35,756 nt of DNA from contig JAQYWO010000054.1 in assembly GCA_029379215.1 (NCBI GenBank), forward strand, positions 1 through 35,756, written 5' to 3'. This DNA comes from Rhizonema sp. PD37. Lineage in GTDB: Bacteria; Cyanobacteriota; Cyanobacteriia; Cyanobacteriales; Nostocaceae. The notes under the pieces were generated by a model, which did no database searches, was not told the DNA's origin, and was given only the letters and a program-made list of their open reading frames with translations. Shown here in pieces: positions 17,723 through 25,495 of this stretch (position 1 is its first letter; each line of letters opens with the position of its first letter). Made by a program: the position numbers and the translations under genes.

Positions 17723-17768
17723 TCAGGACTCAGGACGATAGATCTCAGGACTCAGGAGGACTCAGGAC
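17723..17768. repeat. CTCAGGA heptad repeats touching the petM stop
   Basis: Four ACTCAGG/CTCAGGA-type units occur between 17723 and 17768, two pairs separated by ACGATAGAT. The last unit runs into the petM stop codon, so the repeat forms the immediate 3' end of petM. It is a short tandem repeat of the cyanobacterial heptanucleotide kind and is not coding. Confidence 0.6.
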
Positions 17769-17875
17769 TATTCTTCTTCTGCACCTTGGACTTTCAGTAG
17801 TAGCACACCTAGACCCCAACCGACGAAGATTAGACCGAAGGATAACAGCGCCGCATTTAACATTTCGCCGCTCAT
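17768..17875 (-). CDS. petM: cytochrome b6f complex subunit PetM
   Basis: This 35-residue single-span membrane protein is subunit VII of the cytochrome b6f complex in thylakoids. The translation begins [20 protein letters not shown], continues with a Gly/Leu-rich stretch and ends KVQGAEEE, which fits known PetM closely in length and sequence. One hydrophobic helix spans about residues 6-27, with an acidic tail. AGGAG lies 10 bases before the ATG, a good ribosome-binding site. It diverges from pdxA across 92 bases and precedes ycf39 on the same strand. CTCAGGA-type heptad repeats abut the stop. Confidence 0.95.
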   Translation of the reverse strand: MSGEMLNAALLSFGLIFVGWGLGVLLLKVQGAEEE

Positions 17876-17967
17876 GGGTGTAATTCTCCTATGCAAATTG
17901 TTTAATTAAATTAAGTCTATCAGAAGCTTGTTAGAGAAGCTTGATTCTTAAAGAGGTGTAAAGTCTT

Positions 17968-19140
17968 ATGACGTTACTACAAAACCGACCACATCTTTTA
18001 CTAACGCTGGGAGATCCGGCAGGAATTGGACCTGAGGTGATTTTAAAAGCTTTGGCTGACCCGGAAGTTGGCAAAAGTTGTCACCTGACAGTAGTAGGTA
18101 GCCAAGATAAACTGCAAGAAACTTATCACAAACTTAATTGTGGTCCTAATTTAGAACCTCTGGCAAATCCAGCAGAGTTGTCAATTCTCGATGTACAGTT
18201 AGAGAAACAGATAAAACGAGAAATTATTATCGGGACTGGTAATGCGGCAAGTGGTGCGGCTAGTTTTGCTTATATGGAAACAGCGATCGCCCATACACTG
18301 ACTGGTCAATTTGATGGAATTGTCACTGGACCCATAGCGAAATCGGCTTGGAAGGCGGCAGGCTACAACTATCCCGGTCAAACAGAACTGTTGGCGGAAA
18401 AATCAGGTGCTAAGCGTGTGGGAATGTTATTTGTTGCGCGATCGCCTTATACTGGTTGGACACTCCGCTCTTTGCTAGCTACCACACATATACCTCTTTG
18501 TCAAGTATCTCAGGTATTGACACCGCAGTTGATGACGGAAAAACTTGACTTGCTGGCGGAATGTTTACAGAAAGACTTTGGTTTAGATGAAGCCAGGATT
18601 GCGATCGCGGGTTTAAATCCCCATAGCGGTGAACAAGGACAATTGGGGCGAGAAGAACAGGATTGGTTAATTCCTTGGATAGAGGAACAGCGTCAAAAAC
18701 ATCCAAACTTACAACTGGATGGTCCTATCCCTCCCGATACAATGTGGGTCAAGCCCAGTCAAGCTTGGTACGGAGATTCTCTCATCCAAAATCCAAAATT
18801 CGTCTTAGAAAGTTTGCCACGGAGGGAAACCGACGCTCTTATCCTACGGAGGGAAACCCTCCTGCAGCACAGGCTCCTCCTGACAACTTTCCGCCAAATC
18901 CGAAATCCAGCCGATGCTTATCTAGCACTTTATCACGATCAAGGCTTGATTCCTGTCAAGCTAATGGCTTTCGATAGAGCCGTAAATACTTCTATCGGTC
19001 TTCCTTTCATTCGGACTTCACCCGATCACGGCACGGCGTTTGACATTGCAGGTCAGGGAGTTGCTGATGCTACAAGTATGAAAGCAGCGATAGAATTGGC
19101 AAGTGTTTTAGCGTTACAGAGATTTCGTTATAGTCGATGA
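17968..19140 (+). CDS. pdxA: 4-hydroxythreonine-4-phosphate dehydrogenase with an in-frame insertion
   Basis: PdxA oxidises 4-phosphohydroxy-threonine in pyridoxal 5'-phosphate synthesis. The 390-residue protein begins [20 protein letters not shown], has [20 protein letters not shown] and the three expected metal-binding histidines in [14 protein letters not shown] and [10 protein letters not shown]. The end, [21 protein letters not shown], is intact. Between WYGDS (to residue 271) and [12 protein letters not shown] (from 315) lie about 43 residues ([20 protein letters not shown] and on) that PdxA does not normally have. They are encoded by repeat-like DNA (18781-18906) that keeps the frame. 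This explains a length of 390 against about 330-350. Whether the enzyme still works is unknown; the insertion is just before the third metal ligand. The start ATG 17968 follows GAGGTG. Confidence 0.93.
   Translation: MTLLQNRPHLLLTLGDPAGIGPEVILKALADPEVGKSCHLTVVGSQDKLQETYHKLNCGPNLEPLANPAELSILDVQLEKQIKREIIIGTGNAASGAASFAYMETAIAHTLTGQFDGIVTGPIAKSAWKAAGYNYPGQTELLAEKSGAKRVGMLFVARSPYTGWTLRSLLATTHIPLCQVSQVLTPQLMTEKLDLLAECLQKDFGLDEARIAIAGLNPHSGEQGQLGREEQDWLIPWIEEQRQKHPNLQLDGPIPPDTMWVKPSQAWYGDSLIQNPKFVLESLPRRETDALILRRETLLQHRLLLTTFRQIRNPADAYLALYHDQGLIPVKLMAFDRAVNTSIGLPFIRTSPDHGTAFDIAGQGVADATSMKAAIELASVLALQRFRYSR
18781..18906 (+). repeat. repeat-derived segment inserted in pdxA
   Basis: The extra DNA in pdxA has AATCCAAAATCC-like heptads at the left edge and AAATCCGAAATCC at the right. 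Between them are two direct copies of ACGGAGGGAAACC (18819-18831 and 18846-18858, 27 bases apart), the second forming a perfect palindrome GGAGGG-AAA-CCCTCC (18848-18862). It has no stop in the pdxA frame. The edges are set by comparison with recalled PdxA sequences and may be off by several bases. Confidence 0.7.
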
Positions 19141-19259
19141 TTATAACTCAATATGGTTGAGATCGTTTCAGTCAAGTTGCATATTTCGTAGTGTAGATAC
19201 GTCATTAGTGTTTAGTGTCTACATTAGGCAGTAACAAGACACCAGGAGACGATCAACTT

Positions 19260-19994
19260 ATGCCAGATGAGCAACGGCTAGAGGAGCAACTGCTCTCGCA
19301 CGGAGCAGGAAAAATGATATCTGAGCAGCTCGATAAACTAGGAAAAGTAGACGTCGATGTGCAGACCGACCTGTTTAAGATGATTCAGGGACAGGTTGAT
19401 GGTGTCTCACTATCCGGTGAAGGATTGGAATTGCAAGATATCCGTGTGCAAGAAATCACACTGCAAACAGATAATATTGCTATTAATCCTTTAAGCGCTC
19501 TTTTCGGTCAAATCGAGCTAAGTCAGCCCGTAAATGCCACCGTTCGGATTGTACTGACAGAAGAAGACATTAACCGCGCCTTGAGTTCGGATTCGATTCG
19601 CAGTCAGATGCCGACGTATGAATTGAATGTAGATGGCGAGATTGTCAGCTTGAAGCCGTTAGAGATGCAAATTCAGCTACCGAGCGATCGCCAAATGGGA
19701 TTTACAGGAATTGTCTTGCTCAAAGAAAAAGGTGATACTCGTACAGTCGGTTTTACGGCAATGGTTCGCCCGCGCACGTCAACAGAGCCGATAATATTGG
19801 AGAGTTTCAACTGTACTCAAGGAGAAGGCATTTGTTTAGATACTGTTGCTGCTTTGATAGTAAAGGTCAAAGAACTAGTGGATTTGCCATCTTTTGAATA
19901 TCAGAAGACAGCCCTGAGCATTAAAAGTTTGGTAGTACAAAAAGGTAGCATGAAAATTTTAGCACAAGCTCATGTAACGCAAATGCCTTCTTAA
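19260..19994 (+). CDS. DUF2993 (LmeA-like) protein
   Basis: This 244-residue protein matches the DUF2993 pattern (LmeA family; proposed phospholipid or envelope-lipid binding). It has an amphipathic N-terminus (EEQLLSHGAGKMISEQL), then beta-rich units such as VDVDVQTDLFKMIQGQVDGV, LQDIRVQEITLQTDNIAINP and LTEEDINRALSSDSI, and a C-terminal strand region. No signal peptide is evident, so it may act at the cytoplasmic side. The frame also opens at a GTG (19215) without a ribosome-binding site; AGGAG at 19244-19248 lies 11 bases before the ATG at 19260, so I prefer that start. It follows pdxA on the same strand by 119 bases. Function in cyanobacteria is not established. Confidence 0.8.
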   Translation: MPDEQRLEEQLLSHGAGKMISEQLDKLGKVDVDVQTDLFKMIQGQVDGVSLSGEGLELQDIRVQEITLQTDNIAINPLSALFGQIELSQPVNATVRIVLTEEDINRALSSDSIRSQMPTYELNVDGEIVSLKPLEMQIQLPSDRQMGFTGIVLLKEKGDTRTVGFTAMVRPRTSTEPIILESFNCTQGEGICLDTVAALIVKVKELVDLPSFEYQKTALSIKSLVVQKGSMKILAQAHVTQMPS

Positions 19995-20023
19995 TAAAGA
20001 GTTAGGAGTTAATCAGTAAATTT

Positions 20024-20053
20024 TATAGTGAGCGCTTTTAAACGCTCATAATA
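20024..20053. repeat. repeat family B, short copy
   Basis: TATAGTGAGCG and CGCTCATAATA form a short hairpin (GAGCG/CGCTC stem at 20030-20034 and 20043-20047). It matches the AGTGAGC...GCTCACTA element of the pair upstream of nifJ. It is 30 bases past the DUF2993 stop. Confidence 0.5.
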
Positions 20054-20348
20054 ATTTATTAGCAAAGAAGACCAAAGCTCTTTACATCTCATACCAGTTT
20101 TAAAAAAGAATGCGACAGATAATCCAGTAGGGGCGACCTGCTGTTTGCCCTGAGGATGGGTCTAAGTATTGCATATATTTTTGAACTTTCTATCCCTTTT
20201 ATAGCAGTTATATATAATTTGTAAAAATTGAGTTAATACTATCGCTAGTCAACTGTTAATTAAGTAAATGAACTGTACACGACTCAAATAAGATAGTTAG
20301 AAAACATCTTTCTTAAAGGTGAAGTTTATAACTAGAGAACGATGTAAA

Positions 20349-20368
20349 GTTAGTAACGGCTTACTAAC
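20349..20368 (+). promoter_or_regulatory. perfect dyad in the crtO leader
   Basis: GTTAGTAA-CGGC-TTACTAAC is a perfect 8-bp inverted repeat 36 bases upstream of the crtO start. Its place next to the start favours an operator or a leader hairpin affecting crtO expression. The region from 19995 to 20404 otherwise holds only a short repeat and AT-rich sequence. Confidence 0.5.
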
Positions 20369-20404
20369 ATTGGAGAATATCTATGTAATCGCGAAAATTA
20401 GACT

Positions 20405-22099
20405 ATGCAAACGTATGATGTTGTGATTATCGGAGCCGGACACAACGGGCTAGTTTGTGCCGCTTACTTGCTAAAAGCAGGTTATAGCGTTCTATTGTTA
20501 GAAAAGCGTTCTGTTCCCGGTGGCGCAGCAACTACGGAGGAGTCTTTACCAAACGAAGCTCCAGGATTTAAATTTAACTTATGTGCTATTGACCACGAAT
20601 TTATTCATCTTGGACCAGTTGTTGAAGAATTAGAACTCAAGAAATATGGTTTGGAATATCTGGATTGCGATCCAGTTGTTTTCTGTCCTCACCCCGATGG
20701 AAAGTATTTTCTAGCTCATAAGTCACTAGACAAAACCTGTGCAGAAATCGCCCGCTACAGCGAACGCGATGCTAAAAAGTACAAAGAGTATACAGAATAT
20801 TGGCAAAAGGCACTTGGTGCAATGATTCCCATGTTTAACGCACCGCCAAAGTCAGTTCTAGATATTGCTGGTAACTATGACATAGCAAAGATTAAAGATT
20901 TATTCTCAGTGATTGGTTCGCCATCTAAAACGCTGGACTTTATTCGCAACATGTTAACCAGCGCAGAGGATATTCTCAACGAATGGTTTGATTCAGAGTT
21001 TCTCAAAGCCCCTCTCGCAAGACTAGCTGCAGAACTAGGTGCGCCACCTTCGCAAAAAACCATCGCTATTGGTGCAATTATGATGGCAATGCGTCACGAT
21101 CCAGGCATGACAAGGCCTCGCGGTGGTACTGGCGCATTAGTGCAAGCTTTATTGAACTTAGTCAAAAGTAAAGGCGGCGTTGTACTCACAGATCAGCACG
21201 TTGAGAAAGTTTTGATTGACAATAATCGTGCCGTTGGAGTGAGAGTTGCAAACGGTACAGAATATCGTGCTAAGCATGGAGTCATCTCAAATATTGATGC
21301 GAAACGTCTATTTTTGCAAATGATAGATGCCAGTGAAGTTGATGCTGTCGATTCAGATTTACGAGAAAGATTAGATCGCCGCATCGTTAACAATAACGAA
21401 ACTATCCTCAAAATTGACTTAGCTTTAAACGAACCCCTACGTTTTGAACACCACGAACATAAAGATGAATATCTGATTGGCTCTGTATTAATTGCAGATT
21501 CTATGAGTCACGTAGAACAGGCTCATAGTAAATGTACCTTAGGAGAAATACCAGATTCCGACCCATCCATGTATTTAGTCGTGCCAACAATGTTAGATCC
21601 GTCGATGGCACCACCAGGAAAGCATACGGCGTGGATTGAGTTTTTCGCCCCCTATCAAATCGCCGGAGCAGAAGGTACGGGTTTGAAGGGTACGGGGTGG
21701 ACAGATGAGATGAAGCACAAAGTTGCAGACAAAGTCATTGACAAGTTAGCACAATATTCTCCAAATGTGAAAAACTCAATTATCGCCCGTCGTGTGGAAA
21801 GTCCGGCAGAACTGGGAGAAAGATTGGGTGCGTATAAAGGGAATTACTACCACATTGACATGACTTTAGATCAGATGGTGTTTTTCCGTCCTTTACCAGA
21901 AATAGCAAATTACAAAACCCCAATTGAAGATTTGTTCCTGACAGGTGCGGGAACCCATCCAGGTGGTTCGATTTCGGGAATGCCAGGACGTAACTGTGCG
22001 CGGATATTTTTACAAGCAAAGCATCCGATCGCACAAACATTAAAAGATGCACGGGATTCCATTAAGTCCACTGTAGAGTCGGTGTTCAAAAAAAGTTAG
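20405..22099 (+). CDS. crtO: CrtO-type beta-carotene ketolase
   Basis: CrtO adds 4-keto groups to beta-carotene, giving echinenone and canthaxanthin; echinenone-type pigments also bind the orange carotenoid protein. The 564-residue flavoprotein starts with the FAD-binding VVIIGAGHNGLVCAAYLLKA, followed by EKRSVPGGAATTEE, CAIDHEFIHLGPV, ILNEWFDSEFLKAPLARL and RPRGGTGAL. It ends with LFLTGAGTHPGGSISGMPGR, the typical C-terminal FAD motif of the phytoene-desaturase-like family. Length and motifs agree closely with recalled Synechocystis CrtO (about 540 residues). The ATG at 20405 is directly before the FAD motif. A perfect dyad lies 36 bases upstream and a run of repeats lies downstream. A related desaturase or isomerase is less likely because of the IDHEFI and LNEWFDSE blocks. 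Confidence 0.9.
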   Translation: MQTYDVVIIGAGHNGLVCAAYLLKAGYSVLLLEKRSVPGGAATTEESLPNEAPGFKFNLCAIDHEFIHLGPVVEELELKKYGLEYLDCDPVVFCPHPDGKYFLAHKSLDKTCAEIARYSERDAKKYKEYTEYWQKALGAMIPMFNAPPKSVLDIAGNYDIAKIKDLFSVIGSPSKTLDFIRNMLTSAEDILNEWFDSEFLKAPLARLAAELGAPPSQKTIAIGAIMMAMRHDPGMTRPRGGTGALVQALLNLVKSKGGVVLTDQHVEKVLIDNNRAVGVRVANGTEYRAKHGVISNIDAKRLFLQMIDASEVDAVDSDLRERLDRRIVNNNETILKIDLALNEPLRFEHHEHKDEYLIGSVLIADSMSHVEQAHSKCTLGEIPDSDPSMYLVVPTMLDPSMAPPGKHTAWIEFFAPYQIAGAEGTGLKGTGWTDEMKHKVADKVIDKLAQYSPNVKNSIIARRVESPAELGERLGAYKGNYYHIDMTLDQMVFFRPLPEIANYKTPIEDLFLTGAGTHPGGSISGMPGRNCARIFLQAKHPIAQTLKDARDSIKSTVESVFKKS

Positions 22100-22160
22100 G
22101 TAAAGCTATCTCGGGTTTTGTTTACAGCGATTTTCAGAATAGACCACAGTTTTGGAGTGA

Positions 22161-22218
22161 GTAAGGGTTTTATCTAGATATCTGGGTACATCCAATATTA
22201 TCTAAAACCTGCCCTTAC
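22161..22218. repeat. dispersed palindromic repeat, family A, copy 2
   Basis: GTAAGGG plus TTTTATCTAGATA at the left pairs with TATCTAAAACC-TGCCCTTAC at the right, with a 4-base bulge. The loop carries ATCTGGGTACATCCAA, shared (inverted) with the copy at 507-571. It lies 61 bases after crtO. Confidence 0.75.
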
Positions 22219-22287
22219 ACGAGTGCTGTAGTCTATCAATGTGAAAACTGCTATAAGTCCTAAAAATTGACTTGGTGTAAATTCTTT

Positions 22288-22315
22288 GTAGAGACGTAAA
22301 ATTTTGCGTCTCTTA
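22288..22315. repeat. GTAGAGACG hairpin
   Basis: GTAGAGACGTAAAA and TTTTGCGTCTCTTA form a nearly perfect stem (one interior mismatch). The outer stem resembles GTAGAGGCGTA at 5569-5596. It is the second of three palindromes in the space after crtO. Confidence 0.6.
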
Positions 22316-22330
22316 GTTATATATGTGTAG

Positions 22331-22394
22331 GGTAGGCAGTGACAAAGTGTAAATTCACGCTCTATATTCGAGATTCCATGAGGCACTGCCCACC
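22331..22394. repeat. GGTAGGCAGTG inverted repeat
   Basis: GGTAGGCAGTG (22331-22341) is inverted at CACTGCCCACC (22384-22394) with one mismatch. It is the third palindrome after crtO. The remaining sequence to 22612 shows no gene that I can support. Confidence 0.55.
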
Positions 22395-22612
22395 AAAGTA
22401 GATAATGGGAAATCTCAAGCTTTAATACTAATTTTATAAAATAAGGTGTTTATATCGTAGACATTTTGACGTTTTCTGGGTTAGTACGGATAGGTGTAAG
22501 ATAGGAGTTATCTAACTGCCCAAAAGACAAAAGCGGGCGTGAACGAGAGTTGCGATCCATTGTTCGGCGACTTTGCCCCCTCAGCCTTCCTAGGAATTTT
22601 ACGGACACGGCT

Positions 22613-23176
22613 TTATTCTTCTAACCAACGGAAGATCTCCCCAACAGTAAGGCGGAAGGATTCGGCAAAGGCTGGGACAGGAATGCGATCGCTCGGTTCT
22701 TCAAATACTGCAATGGTGCGATCAGCAAAATAAACAAACACCAGTTCTTCTTCTGGATCAATTAACCATCCCATCTGGGTGCCGTGAGCAAGACAGTGGA
22801 GAATGTTGCGGATGACTTTGGTTTGACTTTGCTCGGGGGAGAGAATTTCGACCGTCCAGTCGGGTGGAATCAGGAAGGTGTTAGACACCTTGCCGTCGTC
22901 ATCACGAGGAATGCGCGTCCAGGTAAAAACCGTTACATCCGGGACGACGGATCGACCACCAAAGGTGCAGCGCAGTTCGGTATAGGCACGAGCGACGCGC
23001 TGAGGTTTGAGTGCAAGGTTGACTCCTGCACCGAGATCAAGCTGGACTGTGCTGTGTTTTCCTTGGGGCATGGGCTTCTGGATGATTTGACCGTCAATGA
23101 ATTCGCTAGCGGGTTTGGTTTCCGGCAGCTTCAGGAATTCATCCAGGGTAAGGGGTTTGGTGGAGATTTGAACCAT
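22613..23176 (-). CDS. Uma2-family putative PD-(D/E)XK nuclease
   Basis: Uma2 proteins have a restriction-endonuclease-like fold and are present in many copies in cyanobacteria; their role is unclear and some are linked to mobile DNA. The 187-residue protein has the usual N-terminus (PLTLDEFLKLPETKPASEFI, DGQIIQKPMP) and the core VVPDVTVF, then DWTVEILSPEQSQTKVIRN, MGWLIDPEEELVFVY. Asp, Glu and Lys of the PD...ExK pattern are recognisable. The frame is open to 23284, but the family start is MVQISTKPLTL, so I use ATG 23176. It is flanked by repeats and gene remnants, an accessory setting. Another Uma2-like protein in the genome is likely. Confidence 0.88.
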   Translation of the reverse strand: MVQISTKPLTLDEFLKLPETKPASEFIDGQIIQKPMPQGKHSTVQLDLGAGVNLALKPQRVARAYTELRCTFGGRSVVPDVTVFTWTRIPRDDDGKVSNTFLIPPDWTVEILSPEQSQTKVIRNILHCLAHGTQMGWLIDPEEELVFVYFADRTIAVFEEPSDRIPVPAFAESFRLTVGEIFRWLEE

Positions 23177-23243
23177 TGCCGTATGTTCGTGAATTGTGAG
23201 TGTATGTATTTGTTGGAAATAGATCCAGGAGTCCAATGCTACA

Positions 23244-23480
23244 CTAGCCAACCCCACTAAGTCGATAAGCATGGTATCCGCCAAAGTATTCCCAAATTTC
23301 CTCTAAGAGCTTCTTCTTCTCATCAAGAATCTGTAACAAGAATTCTTTACTAGGTATGGCCTTATGCGTAAACGCTTCATCAAACCGTTGACACCATTTT
23401 TCAAAATACAGAGATATGGCGGAGGGGGTTGTCTCTTTAATGGGCTTTAACTTTGACTTTGTAGCTTTGCTGATAGAGAA
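23244..23480 (-). pseudogene. unidentified gene remnant
   Basis: A 78-codon open stretch with protein-like composition (KPIKETTPSAISLYFEKW, then CQRFDEAFTHKAIPSKEFLL and LDEKKKLLEEIWEYFGGYHA) runs from a stop at 23481 to a stop at 23244. It has no ATG or GTG start and no ribosome-binding site, which suggests the C-terminal end of a broken gene. I cannot name the family; a transposase or other accessory gene fragment is possible given the setting. It lies directly upstream of the Uma2 gene on the same strand. Confidence 0.35.
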
Positions 23481-23643
23481 TTATACTCTATTCTTTTCTT
23501 CTTTTTTGTTTAAGTCCCGTTAACCAGGGTTTGAAAGATTTACTTGAAGAAACCTCTAAATACAAAACATGATGGGGAAGCAGTTCGCCACTAATCCTCG
23601 CGAACCCTGATACCCTTTCCACATAAGAGTGAAAAGTCAGAGT

Positions 23644-23808
23644 ATGCCCGTGGCAAACTTCGCTGTTTTGGGAGATCAGGTGCAATCGATTTTGGACGAA
23701 CATGGTGGTCCAGAATTGCTGCTAACCAAATACGAAGTGATTGCGGCATACAACACAAACAATCAGAAGATTAATCGAGCTTTAACCTGTGCAGATTACT
23801 TAATATAG
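23644..23808 (+). pseudogene. unidentified short frame, likely remnant
   Basis: A 54-codon frame (MPVANFAVLGDQVQSILDEH, then a Leu/Lys-rich middle and NQKINRALTCADYLI) has natural-looking protein composition. The same frame continues upstream through one TGA to an ATG near 23566, so a longer gene broken by a stop is possible. The minus strand is also open over part of this region. I recognise no family. The rest of 23481-23872 shows no feature I can support. Confidence 0.25.
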
Positions 23809-23959
23809 CATATAAATGACTAATTTACAATAAATTGAGAGGGCGAGCAAAAAAATCGTAGGTAATTCCTATTTGATATATAACTCGTTAATTAAATTTT
23901 CAAAATTGGGAAGAATAAAGTTAGTAACTTGCATATCTTTAAATATACGCTTGATAAAT

Positions 23960-25432
23960 ATGAATTCTGATTTTGAACCGCCACCAAAAAGCTGGTCTGT
24001 ATTAGCTACGGTGGGAGGAGTCGTTACCGCATTCAGCGTGATCGCACTTCTAAACTCTTGGTCTAAGAAACTTTCTTCAACTGCTTTTTTCCAAAAGTCT
24101 CAAATCTCAACTGTTACTGCTTCCCCTACCAAAGAAGTTGATATAGCAAAATTCGATAAATCTTTCGTTTTGCCGGGGACACCTATTCCTAAGAGTCAGC
24201 TAACAGCTACAGTAACTCCTTATATTGCAACTGGAGTCGGAACATTGACCCCAGAAGAAAAAGCGATAGCACGTCAAGCTTGGTCTTACTTCCAGCGCAA
24301 CTGGAACTCAGAAAACAGCTTGGTTAATTCCGTCGATAACTTTGCTTCTGTAACTATGTGGGATCAAGCCGCTGCAATGGCTGCTTTAGTTAGTGCCAAA
24401 GAACTTGACATCATCCCAACGGCAGAATTTGACGCGAAAATGAAAACGATGTTGAAGACTTTGGCATCTATGCCTTTATACAAAGACGAACTGCCGAACA
24501 AAGTTTACAATACCAAAACTCTCATCCCGGTTAATTACGGTCAACTAGATAAACGCGAAGAAATTGGTTGGTCAGCTTTGGATTTGGGACGGATGTCAAT
24601 CTGGCTAAAGATTGTTGAGTCAAAATATCCACTTTTGCAACCGCTTACGCAAGCTGTTTGGAAACACTGGCAAGTAGACCGTCTTACCAAAAAAGGACAA
24701 ATGTATGGTACTGCTGTTGTTCAAGGTAAAGAACAGTATAACCAAGAAGGACGTTTGGGTTACGAAAATTACGCCGCCTATGGTTTAAAGCTGTGGGGTT
24801 TGGATGTCAAGCAAGCTTTGGATTATCAATCGAATACGGCATTTGTCAATCTTTACGGACAGGGAATTCCCTACGACAAGCGCGACTCTAAAAACTCTGG
24901 GGCAAATAACTATGTCCTTAGCGAACCCTATATTCTCGATGGCATTGAAACCGGATTTCAAGCTTTGCCTAAAGCCTATGCCGATAGGATTTTAGCTGCT
25001 CAAGAAGCTCGCTATCAAACCACAAAACAATTAACTGCTGTCACCGAAGATAATTTGGATCGTCCTCCCTACTTCGTTTACAACAGCTTATTTGTCAACG
25101 GACAACCCTGGGCTACCATCGCCGATACCGGAGTAAAATACAATAATTTACGCTTTCTTAGTGCCAAAGCCGCAATTGGGTGGCATGTGCTTTACAACAC
25201 CGCTTACACGCGTTCTTTATATAATTTTGTTCAAACAAATCTAAAAGCCGAAAATGGCTGGTACAACGGCTTCTACGAGTCTCTACACAAGCCAAATAAA
25301 ACTCTTACTGCCAACAATAATGGAGTGATTTTAGAGAGCTTGCTATACAAACAGGTGGGACAACCAATTACTGTTTGGGCAGGGGTGAGAAGTGGGGAGG
25401 TAGGAAGCGAGAGATTATCCGAACAGTATTGA
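23960..25432 (+). CDS. membrane-anchored DUF3131 (glycoamylase-like) protein
   Basis: This 490-residue protein has one N-terminal membrane segment (about 11-34, SWSVLATVGGVVTAFSVIALL) after a short cytoplasmic tail, then a DUF3131 domain (about 100-470) predicted in the periplasm. DUF3131 is thought to be an alpha/alpha-barrel domain related to glycoamylase-type glycoside hydrolases. Candidate acidic site residues are in TMWDQAAAM, GWSALDLGRM and LTAVTEDNLD; EGRLGYENYAAYGLKLWG and NNYVLSEPYILDGIE are other blocks shared with the next gene. The frame opens at 23873, but the first 29 residues look unrelated, so I take ATG 23960. The next gene starts 63 bases downstream, an evident duplicate and probable operon partner. 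The substrate is unknown. Confidence 0.8.
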   Translation: MNSDFEPPPKSWSVLATVGGVVTAFSVIALLNSWSKKLSSTAFFQKSQISTVTASPTKEVDIAKFDKSFVLPGTPIPKSQLTATVTPYIATGVGTLTPEEKAIARQAWSYFQRNWNSENSLVNSVDNFASVTMWDQAAAMAALVSAKELDIIPTAEFDAKMKTMLKTLASMPLYKDELPNKVYNTKTLIPVNYGQLDKREEIGWSALDLGRMSIWLKIVESKYPLLQPLTQAVWKHWQVDRLTKKGQMYGTAVVQGKEQYNQEGRLGYENYAAYGLKLWGLDVKQALDYQSNTAFVNLYGQGIPYDKRDSKNSGANNYVLSEPYILDGIETGFQALPKAYADRILAAQEARYQTTKQLTAVTEDNLDRPPYFVYNSLFVNGQPWATIADTGVKYNNLRFLSAKAAIGWHVLYNTAYTRSLYNFVQTNLKAENGWYNGFYESLHKPNKTLTANNNGVILESLLYKQVGQPITVWAGVRSGEVGSERLSEQY

Positions 25433-25464
25433 TGTTTACCATACTTCCATCCTAGCTTCTGACT

Positions 25465-25488
25465 CCTAAATTCTAACCCCTAAATTCT
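25465..25488. repeat. CCTAAATTCT direct repeats in the DUF3131 spacer
   Basis: CCTAAATTCT occurs at 25465 and 25479, a 14-base (twice seven) period. This heptad-type repeat is in the 63-base gap just before the second DUF3131 gene and lies at or near its ribosome-binding region. Confidence 0.5.
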
Positions 25489-25495
25489 TGAAATT

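Noticed and set aside
22198..22386. 62-codon minus-strand frame after crtO
   Set aside because: It spans three palindromic repeats and has no family resemblance.
22784..23260. 158-codon plus-strand frame opposite Uma2
   Set aside because: It is a shadow of the Uma2 gene on the other strand; the Uma2 frame carries the family motifs.
23488..23703. 71-codon minus-strand frame
   Set aside because: It is antisense to a more protein-like plus-strand frame and has no recognisable domain; neither is firm.
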